Of a DNA stretch of 10,363 bases, positions 1 to 7,508 are shown in pieces. A program made the position numbers and the translations under genes. Numbering within the stretch: position 1 is the first letter of the stretch; every line of letters starts with the position of its first letter. The stretch is taken from NCBI GenBank assembly GCA_021804705.1, contig JAJZHC010000036.1, positions 1-10,363 of the forward strand, written 5' to 3'. The notes under the pieces are model-generated. The model was not told the origin of the DNA. It made no database searches and saw only the letters and a program-made list of their open reading frames with translations. This DNA comes from Pseudomonadota bacterium. Lineage in GTDB: Bacteria; Pseudomonadota; Gammaproteobacteria; Burkholderiales; Ferrovaceae.

Positions 1-120
1 CACGATGGAAGGCGTCGTGCGCGTACCTTCAGCGTTTTCAATGACCTTGGGTTTGCCGTTCTCCATGACAGCCACGCAGGAGTTGGTGGTGCCCAAGTCG
101 ATTCCAATGATTTTGCCCAT
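1..120 (-). CDS. dnaK: Chaperone DnaK (Hsp70), N-terminal 40 codons only
   Basis: DnaK is the cytoplasmic ATP-dependent Hsp70 chaperone; it works with DnaJ and the exchange factor GrpE. Only the first 40 residues are in the window, and the gene runs off the left edge. They begin MGKIIGIDLGTTNSCVAV, the conserved phosphate-1 loop of the Hsp70 nucleotide-binding domain, and include the TRTTPS motif at about residues 33-38. The start is an ATG (complement of 118-120). A modest GAGG ribosome binding site lies at 130-133, nine bases upstream. grpE lies 61 bases upstream on the same strand, and a sigma-32-like promoter sits between the genes, so dnaK can probably be transcribed both from grpE and on its own. 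dnaJ is expected to follow outside the window. Identity is certain despite the truncation. Confidence 0.97.
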   Translation of the reverse strand, partial: MGKIIGIDLGTTNSCVAVMENGKPKVIENAEGTRTTPSIV

Positions 121-158
121 GTTGTTATGCCTCGAAATGTTTGATTTTGATGGTTCTT

Positions 159-186
159 ATATCGGGGTGAGTCTTGAATATTCAAG
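159..186 (-). promoter_or_regulatory. Probable sigma-32 (RpoH) heat-shock promoter for dnaK
   Basis: Read on the minus strand, CTTGAA (186-181) is followed by a 13-base spacer and CCCCGATAT (167-159). The RpoH consensus is CTTGAA, 13-17 bases, CCCCATNT, so the -35 half is perfect and the -10 half differs by an inserted G after CCCC. The spacer equals that of the grpE promoter. The -35 box overlaps the grpE stop codon (182-184) and lies inside a perfect 16-bp palindrome at 172-187. Transcription would start near 150, giving a leader of about 30 bases. This is inferred from sequence alone. Confidence 0.65.
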
Positions 187-727
187 AGGGAGCAGTGGTT
201 TTTCCCTTGGAGACCGTGACCAGCGCAGGGCGCAGGATCCGCTCGTTCAGAGCAAAACCTTTTTGCATGACAGCTACTACCGTGTTGGCCGGCACAGAGT
301 CGCTTTCCAGCGAGGCAATGGCCTGGTGGCGGTTGGGATCAAATTTTTCGTTGACCGGGTTGATCTCGGTGACGTTAAATTTTTCGAAAACGGATGCCAA
401 TTGGCGGGCTGTCAGGGTAACGCCGCTACGATAGCTTTCCACGGTGGCTTCCTTGACCTGCTGTGCGGCTTCCAGACTATCCATGACTGACAGTAACTCG
501 TTGGCAAAGGATTCCAGTGCAAATTTCCGGGCCTGGGCGAGGTCTGTTGCCGCGCGCCTTCTCACGTTCTCTGTTTCTGCCTTGGCACGCAGCCATGCGT
601 CTTCCTTTTCTCGCACCGTGGCTTCGGCTTGGTTGAGGGCAGCAAGCGCCTGCTCGAGGGTCAGGGCAGGGATGGCTGAAGCGGCCTCTGCGGCGGCAGC
701 TTCTGTTTCTGGATTCGTCGGTTGCAT
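182..727 (-). CDS. grpE: GrpE, nucleotide exchange factor for DnaK
   Basis: GrpE is a cytoplasmic homodimer that releases ADP from DnaK during the chaperone cycle. The product is 181 residues, normal for the family. Residues 1-30 are an Ala/Glu-rich flexible arm. Residues 30-100 form the long dimerising helix, with heptad-like spacing and the KAETENVRRRA stretch. The C-terminal beta domain follows, with the family signature VMQKGFALNERILRPA at about 153-168, plus NPVNEKFDPNRHQA before it. The ATG at 727-725 has a strong GAGGAG site at 734-739, six bases upstream, which fixes the start. It is the first gene after a sigma-32-like promoter at 755-781 and is followed by dnaK after 61 bases. Identity is secure. 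Confidence 0.97.
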   Translation of the reverse strand: MQPTNPETEAAAAEAASAIPALTLEQALAALNQAEATVREKEDAWLRAKAETENVRRRAATDLAQARKFALESFANELLSVMDSLEAAQQVKEATVESYRSGVTLTARQLASVFEKFNVTEINPVNEKFDPNRHQAIASLESDSVPANTVVAVMQKGFALNERILRPALVTVSKGKTTAPS

Positions 728-754
728 CGTGATCTCCTCAAGGAATGCACGAAC

Positions 755-781
755 AATTGGGGTGCACGATGCGATTTCAAG
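755..781 (-). promoter_or_regulatory. Sigma-32 (RpoH) heat-shock promoter for grpE
   Basis: On the minus strand CTTGAAA (781-775) is followed by CCCCAATT (762-755), 13 bases apart when counted from CTTGAA. This closely matches the RpoH consensus CTTGAA, 13-17 bases, CCCCATNT. The bases just upstream, TCTCTCACCCC, also fit the extended -35 preference (TCTC-CCC before TTGAA). A start site near 748 would give a leader of about 20 bases carrying the GAGGAG ribosome binding site. It lies in the 89-base hemH-grpE gap, so it separates heat induction of the chaperones from hrcA-hemH. Confidence 0.8.
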
Positions 782-816
782 GGGGTGAGAGAAAAAATAA
801 TTGTCACAAGCGGGGG

Positions 817-1923
817 TTAGTGCGTGGCTCCTATGGCAATGGCACGGTTACGGACCATCTCGCCTTCCTGCAATGCCGTCTGGCTGGACCAGTGCGGGTC
901 GGTCCAGCCGCCCAGATGATCCAGGGCAATTTCGCAGAGGCCGTCCAGCCAGACAGGGTCGTCGTTGAGCGCCGGTATGTAGTGATACTCGCGGCCCCCG
1001 TTGGACAGGAAGGTGGCCTTGACCTCCATGCCGATCTCTTCTAGCGTTTCCAGGCAGTCCGCAGGAAATCCCGGGCAGACCACATGTAGGGTTTGCAGGC
1101 CGCCCCGGGCCAGTTGCCCGACCAGGGGGTCGGTGTAGGGTTTGATCCATTCGGCCCGACCAAACAGGGACTGGAAGGAGACTACGTACTGCTCGGGCTG
1201 CAGCCCCAGGGCCTCGCCCAGCAGGCGCCCCGTCTTGTGGCATTCGCAATGGTAGGGGTCACCCTTGTCCAGGGTGTAGCGGGGCACGCCGTGAAAACTC
1301 ATGACCAGCTTGTCCGGACGGCCATGTTGGGCCCAATAGGCTTCAATGCGGGTCTTGAGGGCATGAATATAGGCGGGGTGGTCATGGTAGTGCCGCACTA
1401 CCCGCACCCCCGGGACGTTGCGGTAGGCCCGCAACGCGTCAAACAGGGCATCCATGGAGGAAGCAGTGGTACTGGCCGCATACTGGGGATAGAGCGGCAG
1501 CATCAGGATGCGGTCGCAATGCTGGGCCTTGAGTTCGGCCACGGCTGATGCGATGGAAGGTTGGCCATAGCGCATGGCGAACGTGACGGCCATGGGAGAG
1601 GGCACCCGTTGCTGCAGGCGTTGAGCCAGTCCCGCGCACTGAAGCGCCGTATTGACCCGCAAGGGCGAGCCTTCAGGAGTCCATATGGTGGCGTACTTTT
1701 TGGCCGAGCGGGCCGGACGGGTGTTGAGGATAATGCCGTTGAGGATCAGCCACCAAATGGGACGGGGAATTTCCACCACCCTGGAGTCGCTCAGGAATTG
1801 CTTGAGGTAGCGGCGTAGCGCACCCTTTTCAGGAGCATCCGGTGTGCCCAGGTTGACGAGCACGATCCCGGTTTTAAGGGGGGTGCCGTGTGTAAAATCC
1901 GGTTCGGGGAGGTAGTGTGCCAT
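817..1923 (-). CDS. hemH: Ferrochelatase (protoheme ferro-lyase)
   Basis: Ferrochelatase inserts Fe2+ into protoporphyrin IX, the last step of protoheme synthesis, usually at the inner face of the cytoplasmic membrane. The 368-residue product carries the family landmarks in order: GIVLVNLGTPDAP (19-31), AMRYGQPSI (116-124), LPLYPQYAASTTAS (142-155), SFHGVP with the catalytic His at 211, QSLFGRAEWIKPYT (251-264), and CPGFPADCLETLEEI (283-297) with the conserved acidic residues opposite the His. A tail of about 30 residues follows the core. The start MAHYLPEPD (ATG at 1923-1921) is one base after the hrcA stop, with no good ribosome binding site, which suggests translation coupled to hrcA. A longer frame reaching 2109 is rejected because it lies over hrcA and adds no family sequence. 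There is no clear terminator before grpE. Confidence 0.96.
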   Translation of the reverse strand: MAHYLPEPDFTHGTPLKTGIVLVNLGTPDAPEKGALRRYLKQFLSDSRVVEIPRPIWWLILNGIILNTRPARSAKKYATIWTPEGSPLRVNTALQCAGLAQRLQQRVPSPMAVTFAMRYGQPSIASAVAELKAQHCDRILMLPLYPQYAASTTASSMDALFDALRAYRNVPGVRVVRHYHDHPAYIHALKTRIEAYWAQHGRPDKLVMSFHGVPRYTLDKGDPYHCECHKTGRLLGEALGLQPEQYVVSFQSLFGRAEWIKPYTDPLVGQLARGGLQTLHVVCPGFPADCLETLEEIGMEVKATFLSNGGREYHYIPALNDDPVWLDGLCEIALDHLGGWTDPHWSSQTALQEGEMVRNRAIAIGATH

Positions 1924-1924
1924 G

Positions 1925-2953
1925 TCAATGCTGCGATAAGGCGCTGGACAGTAGCCTTGCCGTGACGTCCACGATGGGAATGACGCGCTCATAGGCCATG
2001 CGGGTAGGGCCAACGACACCCAGCGTGCCAACCACCTGGCCATCCACTTCATAAGGGGCGGTGACGAGGCTGAACTCATCCAGGGGAACGATACCCGATT
2101 CGCCACCAATGAAAATCTTGACGCCTTGGGCTTGTTGGCTCATGTCCAGCAGTTGCAGCAACCCGGTTTTTTGCTCGAAAACGTCAAACAGCCTGCGCAG
2201 TTGCGCCATGTTGCTGGAGACGTCCTGGTGGCCAATAAGGCGGGTTTCCCCAGAGAGCACGTAATCGTCCTGCCCCTGTCTTAGGGCAGCTCCACTCACT
2301 TCAAGTGCGGTTTTCATCAGAACCTGGATGTCCTGGCTGAGGCTTTGCAGTTCGATGCGTAAGGAATCGCGAATGCCATCAAAATCGCAGCCGGCATAAT
2401 GCTCGTTGAGGTACAAGGCAGCCTGGGCCAGTTGCACCGAGGAATAGGATTGTTCGGTAAAGATCACGCGATTCTGCACGTCGCCCTCGAGGGTGACCAG
2501 AATCAGCAGCAGACGCTTTTCCGAAAGCCGAAGAAACTCGAGGTGCCTGAAACCGCTGGTGCGTCGTTTCGGCGTCCGGACAATGCCTGCAAAGGCTGTG
2601 AGTTCAGAGAGCATCTGGGATGCCGCCGAGACCAGATGCTGGGTATTGGCCGGATGTAGCTGGTCCTCCAGTTGGCTCAAGGTTTCAGCCCCCAGGGGTT
2701 TGATGGTGAGCAGGCTGTCTACGAAGAAACGATAACCCAGCGGGGTGGGAATTCGTCCTGCCGATGTATGCGGGCTGGCGATGAAACCCATGTCCTCCAG
2801 GTCAGCCATGACATTGCGGATGGTGGCTGCAGACAGTTCAAGGCCGGACGTCCTGGACAGGGCCCGCGAGCCCACAGGCTCGCCTTCTTCGATATAGCGC
2901 TCCACCAAGGCTTTAAGAAGCGCACGGGCACGATCGTTTAACATGCGATTCAT
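1925..2953 (-). CDS. hrcA: HrcA, heat-inducible transcription repressor
   Basis: HrcA is a dimeric winged-helix repressor that binds the CIRCE inverted repeat before groESL and sometimes dnaK operons; GroEL keeps it active, linking chaperone capacity to expression. The 342-residue product has an N-terminal winged helix (about 1-75) with SAATIRNVMADLEDMG (41-56) and HTSAGRIPTPLGYRFFVD (62-79), a central dimerisation region, and a GAF-like C-terminal part with IFIGGESG (280-287) and GTLGVVGPTRMAYERVIP (309-326). The ATG at 2953-2951 is preferred because AGGT lies a few bases upstream; a second ATG three codons later (MLNDRAR) is possible. It is divergent from nadK with a 29-base gap and one base from hemH downstream. 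No CIRCE site is visible in front of it. Confidence 0.96.
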   Translation of the reverse strand: MNRMLNDRARALLKALVERYIEEGEPVGSRALSRTSGLELSAATIRNVMADLEDMGFIASPHTSAGRIPTPLGYRFFVDSLLTIKPLGAETLSQLEDQLHPANTQHLVSAASQMLSELTAFAGIVRTPKRRTSGFRHLEFLRLSEKRLLLILVTLEGDVQNRVIFTEQSYSSVQLAQAALYLNEHYAGCDFDGIRDSLRIELQSLSQDIQVLMKTALEVSGAALRQGQDDYVLSGETRLIGHQDVSSNMAQLRRLFDVFEQKTGLLQLLDMSQQAQGVKIFIGGESGIVPLDEFSLVTAPYEVDGQVVGTLGVVGPTRMAYERVIPIVDVTARLLSSALSQH

Positions 2954-2982
2954 TCTACCTGAAATGTGGTTTAATTCCCGGC

Positions 2983-3855
2983 ATGAATTCACCTTTCCAA
3001 CGCATCGGTATCGTCGGCAAATATGATAGCCGCAATTTGGCCGAACCGCTCGAAAAGCTCATTGCTTTTCTTGAGGGGCGGGGCCTGTCGGTAGTGCTGG
3101 ACCATCGCTCCGCTGCTGCCGTGGGTAAAACGCACGCGCCGGTCGTGAGTCTGGACGACATCGGGGCACACGCCGACCTGGTGGTGGTTTTGGGCGGAGA
3201 CGGTACGCTGCTCTATGCAGCCCGGGTGCTGTCCTGCCAGAAGGTTCCCCTGATCGGCATCAATCTTGGACAGTTGGGTTTCCTAACGGACATACCTGCA
3301 AACGCCATGGAAACCATGCTGGGCCAGGTGCTGGATGGCGAGTACCAGGAAGAAACGAGAACCCTGCTCAAGACCAAGATTGTCCGGCAGGGCAACATCG
3401 TCAGCCGGAGCGTGGCGCTCAATGACGTGGTGCTGACCAAGGGTGCCCGCGGCAGCATGATCGACCTTGAAGTATATGTGGACGGGCGTTTCGTTTACAG
3501 TTTGCGCGCAGATGGCCTGATCGTGGCTACCCCGACAGGGTCTACCGCCTATGCGCTATCGAGTGGCGGCCCCATCCTGCACCCTGACCTCGCGGCTATC
3601 GTGCTGGTGCCCATCTGTCCCCATACGTTGAGTAATCGTCCCATCGCCCTCAGTGATCACTGTACGGTGGAAGTCATCCTGCAGAAGGGGGCCGGTGCTT
3701 TTGCCAACTTCGACGTTCAGGATCATTACGAACTTCAGGTTGACGACCGGTTGGTGATCAGCCCCAACGATGCCGGCATTCGTCTCCTCCACCCCCTCGG
3801 GCACAGTTACTTCGCCATGTTGCGCGAAAAACTGCGTTGGGGAACCAAGCTCTAG
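2983..3855 (+). CDS. nadK: NAD kinase
   Basis: NadK phosphorylates NAD+ to NADP+ using ATP (or polyphosphate in some bacteria), the only de novo route to NADP(H); it is cytoplasmic and usually essential. The product is 290 residues, the usual bacterial size. It shows the GGDGT loop at 71-75 with the catalytic Asp73, NLGQLGFLTD (94-103), the Asn-acid pair N147-D148 in ALNDVVL, and the glycine-rich ATPTGSTAYALSSGGP (182-197). The C-terminal HSYFAMLREKLRWG is close to betaproteobacterial NadK endings as I remember them. The start ATG at 2983 has only a poor ribosome binding site. recN follows after 10 bases, so the two are likely cotranscribed. The 29-base gap to hrcA means promoter elements for both genes must overlap the start of the opposing gene. 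Confidence 0.96.
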   Translation: MNSPFQRIGIVGKYDSRNLAEPLEKLIAFLEGRGLSVVLDHRSAAAVGKTHAPVVSLDDIGAHADLVVVLGGDGTLLYAARVLSCQKVPLIGINLGQLGFLTDIPANAMETMLGQVLDGEYQEETRTLLKTKIVRQGNIVSRSVALNDVVLTKGARGSMIDLEVYVDGRFVYSLRADGLIVATPTGSTAYALSSGGPILHPDLAAIVLVPICPHTLSNRPIALSDHCTVEVILQKGAGAFANFDVQDHYELQVDDRLVISPNDAGIRLLHPLGHSYFAMLREKLRWGTKL

Positions 3856-3865
3856 GGCAACCCAC

Positions 3866-5518
3866 ATGCTGCGTGCCCTGAGTATCCATAATTTTGTCAT
3901 CGTCGAGCATCTGGATCTGGAGTTTGATGCCGGCTTTACCGTGCTGACCGGGGAAACCGGCGCTGGAAAATCCATTTTGATTGAGGCGCTGTCCCTTGCC
4001 TTGGGTGCACGAGCCGAACCCGGAATTGTGCGCTCCGGTGCCGAGCGGGCTGAAGTAGTGGCTGAATTCCTGGTGCCTCGGGAGGGGCTCGCCGGTCAAT
4101 GGTTGCTGGAAAACGAACTATGGTCCGATGACACCTGTGTGTTGCGCCGTATCCTGGACAGGTCCGGAAAGTCGCGTGCGTTTATCAATGGCTCCAGTGT
4201 GCCCGTACAACAACTCAAAACCCTGTCGGAATGGCTGCTCGACATTCACGGGCAGCATGCCCACCAATCCCTGCAAAAGGCATCCACCCAACGTGCGCTG
4301 CTCGATGCCTTTGCCGGAACGACGGCGTTGGCGCAATCGGTGCGGTCGGCCTACAACCAATGGCAATCAGCCAGTGATCAATGGGGGGAATGGAGTAGCC
4401 AGGCCGAGGCGCTGCTGGAAGAAAAGGCACGCCTGCAGGACGAGGTGCGCGAGCTTCGCGCGCTGAACCTGACGCCAGAAACCTGGCAGGCCCTGCAGGC
4501 GGATCAAACCCGTCTTGCCCATTCGGCCAGCCTGCAGGAGGGGGCCCGATTTGCGCTGGAGACATTGTCTGAAGCCGAGGATGCCGTTCGCGGTAAGCTC
4601 GATGCAGTAGCAGCCGTACTGTCAGGGCTCGTGACATTTGATCCGGTTCTGCAATCCAGCGTGGAACTGATCGAATCAGCAGGAATTCAGCTGGATGAAG
4701 CCGCCCACGAATTGCGTCGTTATGCCATGGGCATTGAAGTGGATGATGCGGGGTTGCAGCAGCTGGAATCCCGCATGGAAACTATTCTGGCCGTGGCGCG
4801 TCGTTATCGGCTCAAGCCTGAGCAACTGCCCGAGCGCCTGGCGCAATCTGCGTCGCGTCTGGAGGCGTTGCAATCCAAAAATTCGGGAGAAGCATTGGAG
4901 CAGGCCATGCACGTTGCGCGCGAGGGGTTTTATAGCCAGGCCCAACTGTTGTCACAGCAGCGTGCCCAAGCTGCAAAACAACTCGGTCAGACGATTACGG
5001 CAACCATGGCCGAGCTGGCCATGGGGAATGGCGTATTTGAAATCGCCCTGGCTCCTCTGGAGCGTGCCAATGCATCGGGTCTGGATGAAGTGGAGTTTCG
5101 GGTGGCGTCGCATGTTTCCCAGATGCCAGAATCCCTTGCCCGCGTGGCCTCCGGTGGTGAGCTCTCACGCATCAGCCTTGCCATCCAGACTGCTCTCTCC
5201 ACGGTCTCGGCCGTGCCCACGCTGATTTTCGACGAGGTGGATACCGGCATTGGTGGGCGCGTGGCCGAAATCGTCGGGCGACTGCTGGAAGATCTGGGCC
5301 AACGACATCAGGTGCTTTGCGTCACGCACCTGCCGCAAGTGGCTGCCAGAGGCCAGCAGCATCTCTCCGTCACCAAAACAGAACATGCGACTGGCGTCAA
5401 CAGCATCATTGCGCGTCTGGATGGCGAGGCGCGCGTGGAAGAACTGGCGCGCATGCTGGGTGGTGTCACCATCACGCCGACGACGCGTCGGCATGCGGCC
5501 GAAATGCTGAATCACTGA
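3866..5518 (+). CDS. recN: RecN, SMC-like DNA repair ATPase
   Basis: RecN is a cytoplasmic SMC-family ATPase recruited to double-strand breaks with RecA. The 550-residue product matches the family length. The N-terminal half-ATPase has MLRALSIHNFVIVEHLDL and the Walker A GETGAGKS at 29-36, followed by LLDIHGQHAHQSL (124-136). Residues about 155-385 are a helical, Gln/Ala/Glu-rich stretch consistent with the short coiled coil of RecN. The C-terminal half carries the ABC signature VASGGELSR (427-435), the Walker B region LIFDEVDTGIGG (453-464) and the switch VTHLPQVAA (487-495). The ATG at 3866 is chosen because the family begins MLxxLxIxNF; a frame open from 3770 would overlap nadK. A weak AGGG overlaps the nadK stop. 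The last 47 bases overlap mnmC on the other strand. No LexA-type box is visible directly before the gene, as expected if it is read from the nadK promoter. Confidence 0.96.
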   Translation: MLRALSIHNFVIVEHLDLEFDAGFTVLTGETGAGKSILIEALSLALGARAEPGIVRSGAERAEVVAEFLVPREGLAGQWLLENELWSDDTCVLRRILDRSGKSRAFINGSSVPVQQLKTLSEWLLDIHGQHAHQSLQKASTQRALLDAFAGTTALAQSVRSAYNQWQSASDQWGEWSSQAEALLEEKARLQDEVRELRALNLTPETWQALQADQTRLAHSASLQEGARFALETLSEAEDAVRGKLDAVAAVLSGLVTFDPVLQSSVELIESAGIQLDEAAHELRRYAMGIEVDDAGLQQLESRMETILAVARRYRLKPEQLPERLAQSASRLEALQSKNSGEALEQAMHVAREGFYSQAQLLSQQRAQAAKQLGQTITATMAELAMGNGVFEIALAPLERANASGLDEVEFRVASHVSQMPESLARVASGGELSRISLAIQTALSTVSAVPTLIFDEVDTGIGGRVAEIVGRLLEDLGQRHQVLCVTHLPQVAARGQQHLSVTKTEHATGVNSIIARLDGEARVEELARMLGGVTITPTTRRHAAEMLNH

Positions 5519-7385
5519 AACGCCCCGGGGCAATGGCCCGGATCAGTTCCTTTTCCAGTGGTAGTGGTATCCCTGCCAGCTCAGCTGCGATGAGTTCTGC
5601 TGCCAGGCTGCTCCAGATCAGTCCGCGCGACCCCATGCCCATGATGGTGTACAAGCCTTCCTGCAAACCCAGCGCACCCACGAGCGGCATCCGGTCGCGG
5701 CACACGCTACGAAACCCGACGCGATCCACGGTGGTGAGGGGATCGGATGCAGCACCTGGGCAGAGTCGGTGGAGTCGTTCCAGGTTTTCCAGGGTGCTGG
5801 CCAGGCGGGGAGCGGACTCCAGATCACTATCATAGGTGGCTCCGACGCAAAGGCCTCCTGCCAGCCCTGGAATGACATAGCCCTCCTGACAGAGTACCGG
5901 TGTTTGGGGTGGAAAGGGATCGTTTGCAACCTGGGTAATCTGTCCGCGAAACAGCGTGATGGGAAGTTCGGCCGTTTGCGGCAGTGAATGGGCATGGGCT
6001 CCAAGGGCCAGAATCAGGATGGGTGCTTGTGCCAGGATCTGTCCGCGGGCATCAAAAATCCGCCAGTTCCCAGCTTTTTCGATGCGACTTACGTCGGTAT
6101 TCCAGTGACTTCGAATCTGTGCGGCGCCCGCCTGGAGAGCCGTTGTGCAAAGGCTTCCCGGGTCCAGCCAGCCGCCCTGCGGGAAAAACCATCCTCCCCA
6201 TTGCCCGGCGATGCCGCTCAAGGCCAGTACTTCTTGTGATTCCAGAAACCGGACATAGTCCTGTGGGTAGCCGTAATGCGCAATCGTGTCGCGCTGCACT
6301 GTGGACTGCTCCTCATCCGGGGCCAGGACCAGGACTCCGCTTTGCTTGTGGCGAATGGTGCCAGACCTGGCTTGTAAGCGACGCAAGGTGTGCAGGGTTT
6401 GAAAAAATGCAGCACGCGAGAGGCGGGCAGCCAGGTTGTCGTCGCGCGAGAGCACCGGGCGCAGGATTCCGGCAGGGTTGCCCGAAGCTTCCCTGGCAGG
6501 CCCGTCGTGACGATCGAACAGTTCGACTTGCCACCCCTGTTGCGCCAGGCGTTCTGCCATCAGGCATCCTGCAATGCCAGCGCCAACGATCATGGCATGC
6601 CGCTGCGTGATGGGATGGAGATGGCTGCGTGCCAGGGCCGGATTGCGCGCTGTCGAGACCATGCGACTGAAAGCCCCCTCGGGGATCTTGTCGAATCGTG
6701 CTTCCAGGCGTTCGCGCTTGCGCCCGAAACCGGGGAGACGCTGTACCGTAAAACCATGGGCCTCGAGACGCCGACGCACGGCACCGGCCACGCACCAGGT
6801 GGCCAATGTGCCCTGGTAAGCCATTTGGCGAGCCACGTGACGGATCACCCAGTCATCCCACATCTGGGGGTTCTTGTCCGGTGAAAAACCATCGAGGAAC
6901 AGGGCATCTGCAGCCATGGCCAGTTGCGGCAAGGTTTCCTGGATGTCTCCCAGGATCAGCGTGAGTGTGACACGGCCCTCATCAAACCTGAGCTGATGGA
7001 AACCAGGCACCAGTGGGGGCCAGGAGGCAAGCAGGGCCCCGGACAGGGCGGAGAGGGTTGCAAAGGGGGCGAGGGCCAGCGCCAGGTCGTTGCGATTCAA
7101 GGGAAATTTTTCAAGCGAGACGAAGTGCAGCCGGGCCTCAGGGTTGGGCACCGTGTTGCGCCATGCGTTCCAGGTCACCAGAAAATTCAGTCCAATGCCG
7201 AACCCCGTTTCCAGAATCTGGAAATCGGGGCGATTCAACCAGCTTTCCGGCAATGCATTGCCGCTGAGAAAAACGCTCGTGCATTGGGCAATGCCGCCGT
7301 CCGCAGAGTGATACACATCATCAAAGGCTGGTGCGCGCAGAACGCCGTCCTCGAAGTGGATTTCCGCAGGGGTAATGGTCGTCAT
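5472..7385 (-). CDS. mnmC: MnmC, bifunctional tRNA wobble-uridine (mnm5s2U34) modification enzyme
   Basis: MnmC completes mnm5(s2)U at position 34 of certain tRNAs: a C-terminal FAD-dependent oxidase removes carboxymethyl from the cmnm5 intermediate, and the N-terminal SAM-dependent MnmD domain then methylates. Both domains are present in 637 residues. The methyltransferase part (1-250) has PAFDDVYHS (19-27), the SAM loop ETGFGIGLNF (59-68) and LDGFSPDKNPQMW (164-176). The oxidase part has the dinucleotide motif IVGAGIAGC (266-274), SGNPAG (301-306), PQGGWLDPG (402-410), and a closing MGMGSRGL (582-589). The ATG at 7385-7383 is chosen by likeness to E. coli MnmC, whose PAE-type motif lies close to its N-terminus. 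The frame stays open to an ATG at 7511, with further ATGs at 7457 and 7424; none has a convincing ribosome binding site. The C-terminal 15 codons overlap recN. Confidence 0.94.
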   Translation of the reverse strand: MTTITPAEIHFEDGVLRAPAFDDVYHSADGGIAQCTSVFLSGNALPESWLNRPDFQILETGFGIGLNFLVTWNAWRNTVPNPEARLHFVSLEKFPLNRNDLALALAPFATLSALSGALLASWPPLVPGFHQLRFDEGRVTLTLILGDIQETLPQLAMAADALFLDGFSPDKNPQMWDDWVIRHVARQMAYQGTLATWCVAGAVRRRLEAHGFTVQRLPGFGRKRERLEARFDKIPEGAFSRMVSTARNPALARSHLHPITQRHAMIVGAGIAGCLMAERLAQQGWQVELFDRHDGPAREASGNPAGILRPVLSRDDNLAARLSRAAFFQTLHTLRRLQARSGTIRHKQSGVLVLAPDEEQSTVQRDTIAHYGYPQDYVRFLESQEVLALSGIAGQWGGWFFPQGGWLDPGSLCTTALQAGAAQIRSHWNTDVSRIEKAGNWRIFDARGQILAQAPILILALGAHAHSLPQTAELPITLFRGQITQVANDPFPPQTPVLCQEGYVIPGLAGGLCVGATYDSDLESAPRLASTLENLERLHRLCPGAASDPLTTVDRVGFRSVCRDRMPLVGALGLQEGLYTIMGMGSRGLIWSSLAAELIAAELAGIPLPLEKELIRAIAPGRFSDSAFRPHADASSA

Positions 7386-7477
7386 CCATGCATTGTACTG
7401 TCCGACAAGTTGTGCGGTATTCATTTGTTTGATTGCTTGCAAGGCCTGTACCGTCATTACAGTGGGCGGGGCATAAA

Positions 7478-7493
7478 GGAATTTTTTCCTTGA
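7478..7493. repeat. Short inverted repeat upstream of mnmC
   Basis: AAGGAA, four T, TTCCTT forms a 6-bp A/T-rich inverted repeat. On the minus strand its AAGGAA arm could act as a ribosome binding site for a five-codon open frame (ATG at 7475-7473, MPRPL) whose TAA overlaps the ATG at 7457 in the mnmC frame as TAATG. It is weak as a structure and may be chance. Confidence 0.3.
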
Positions 7494-7508
7494 ACTCTTA
7501 CGGGGTGC

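Noticed and set aside
5..490. 161-codon plus-strand open frame at the left edge
   Set aside because: It lies antisense to dnaK and grpE, both certain genes, and its product has no family features; it is a shadow frame.
1924..2109. 62-codon N-terminal extension of hemH
   Set aside because: It overlaps hrcA in another frame, and ferrochelatase sequence begins after the ATG at 1923.
2900..3060. Housekeeping promoters for hrcA and nadK
   Set aside because: Partial matches exist on both strands, but none has two good boxes at correct spacing, so none is reported.
3770..3865. 32-codon upstream extension of recN
   Set aside because: It overlaps the end of nadK, and RecN proteins begin at MLRALSIHNF as chosen.
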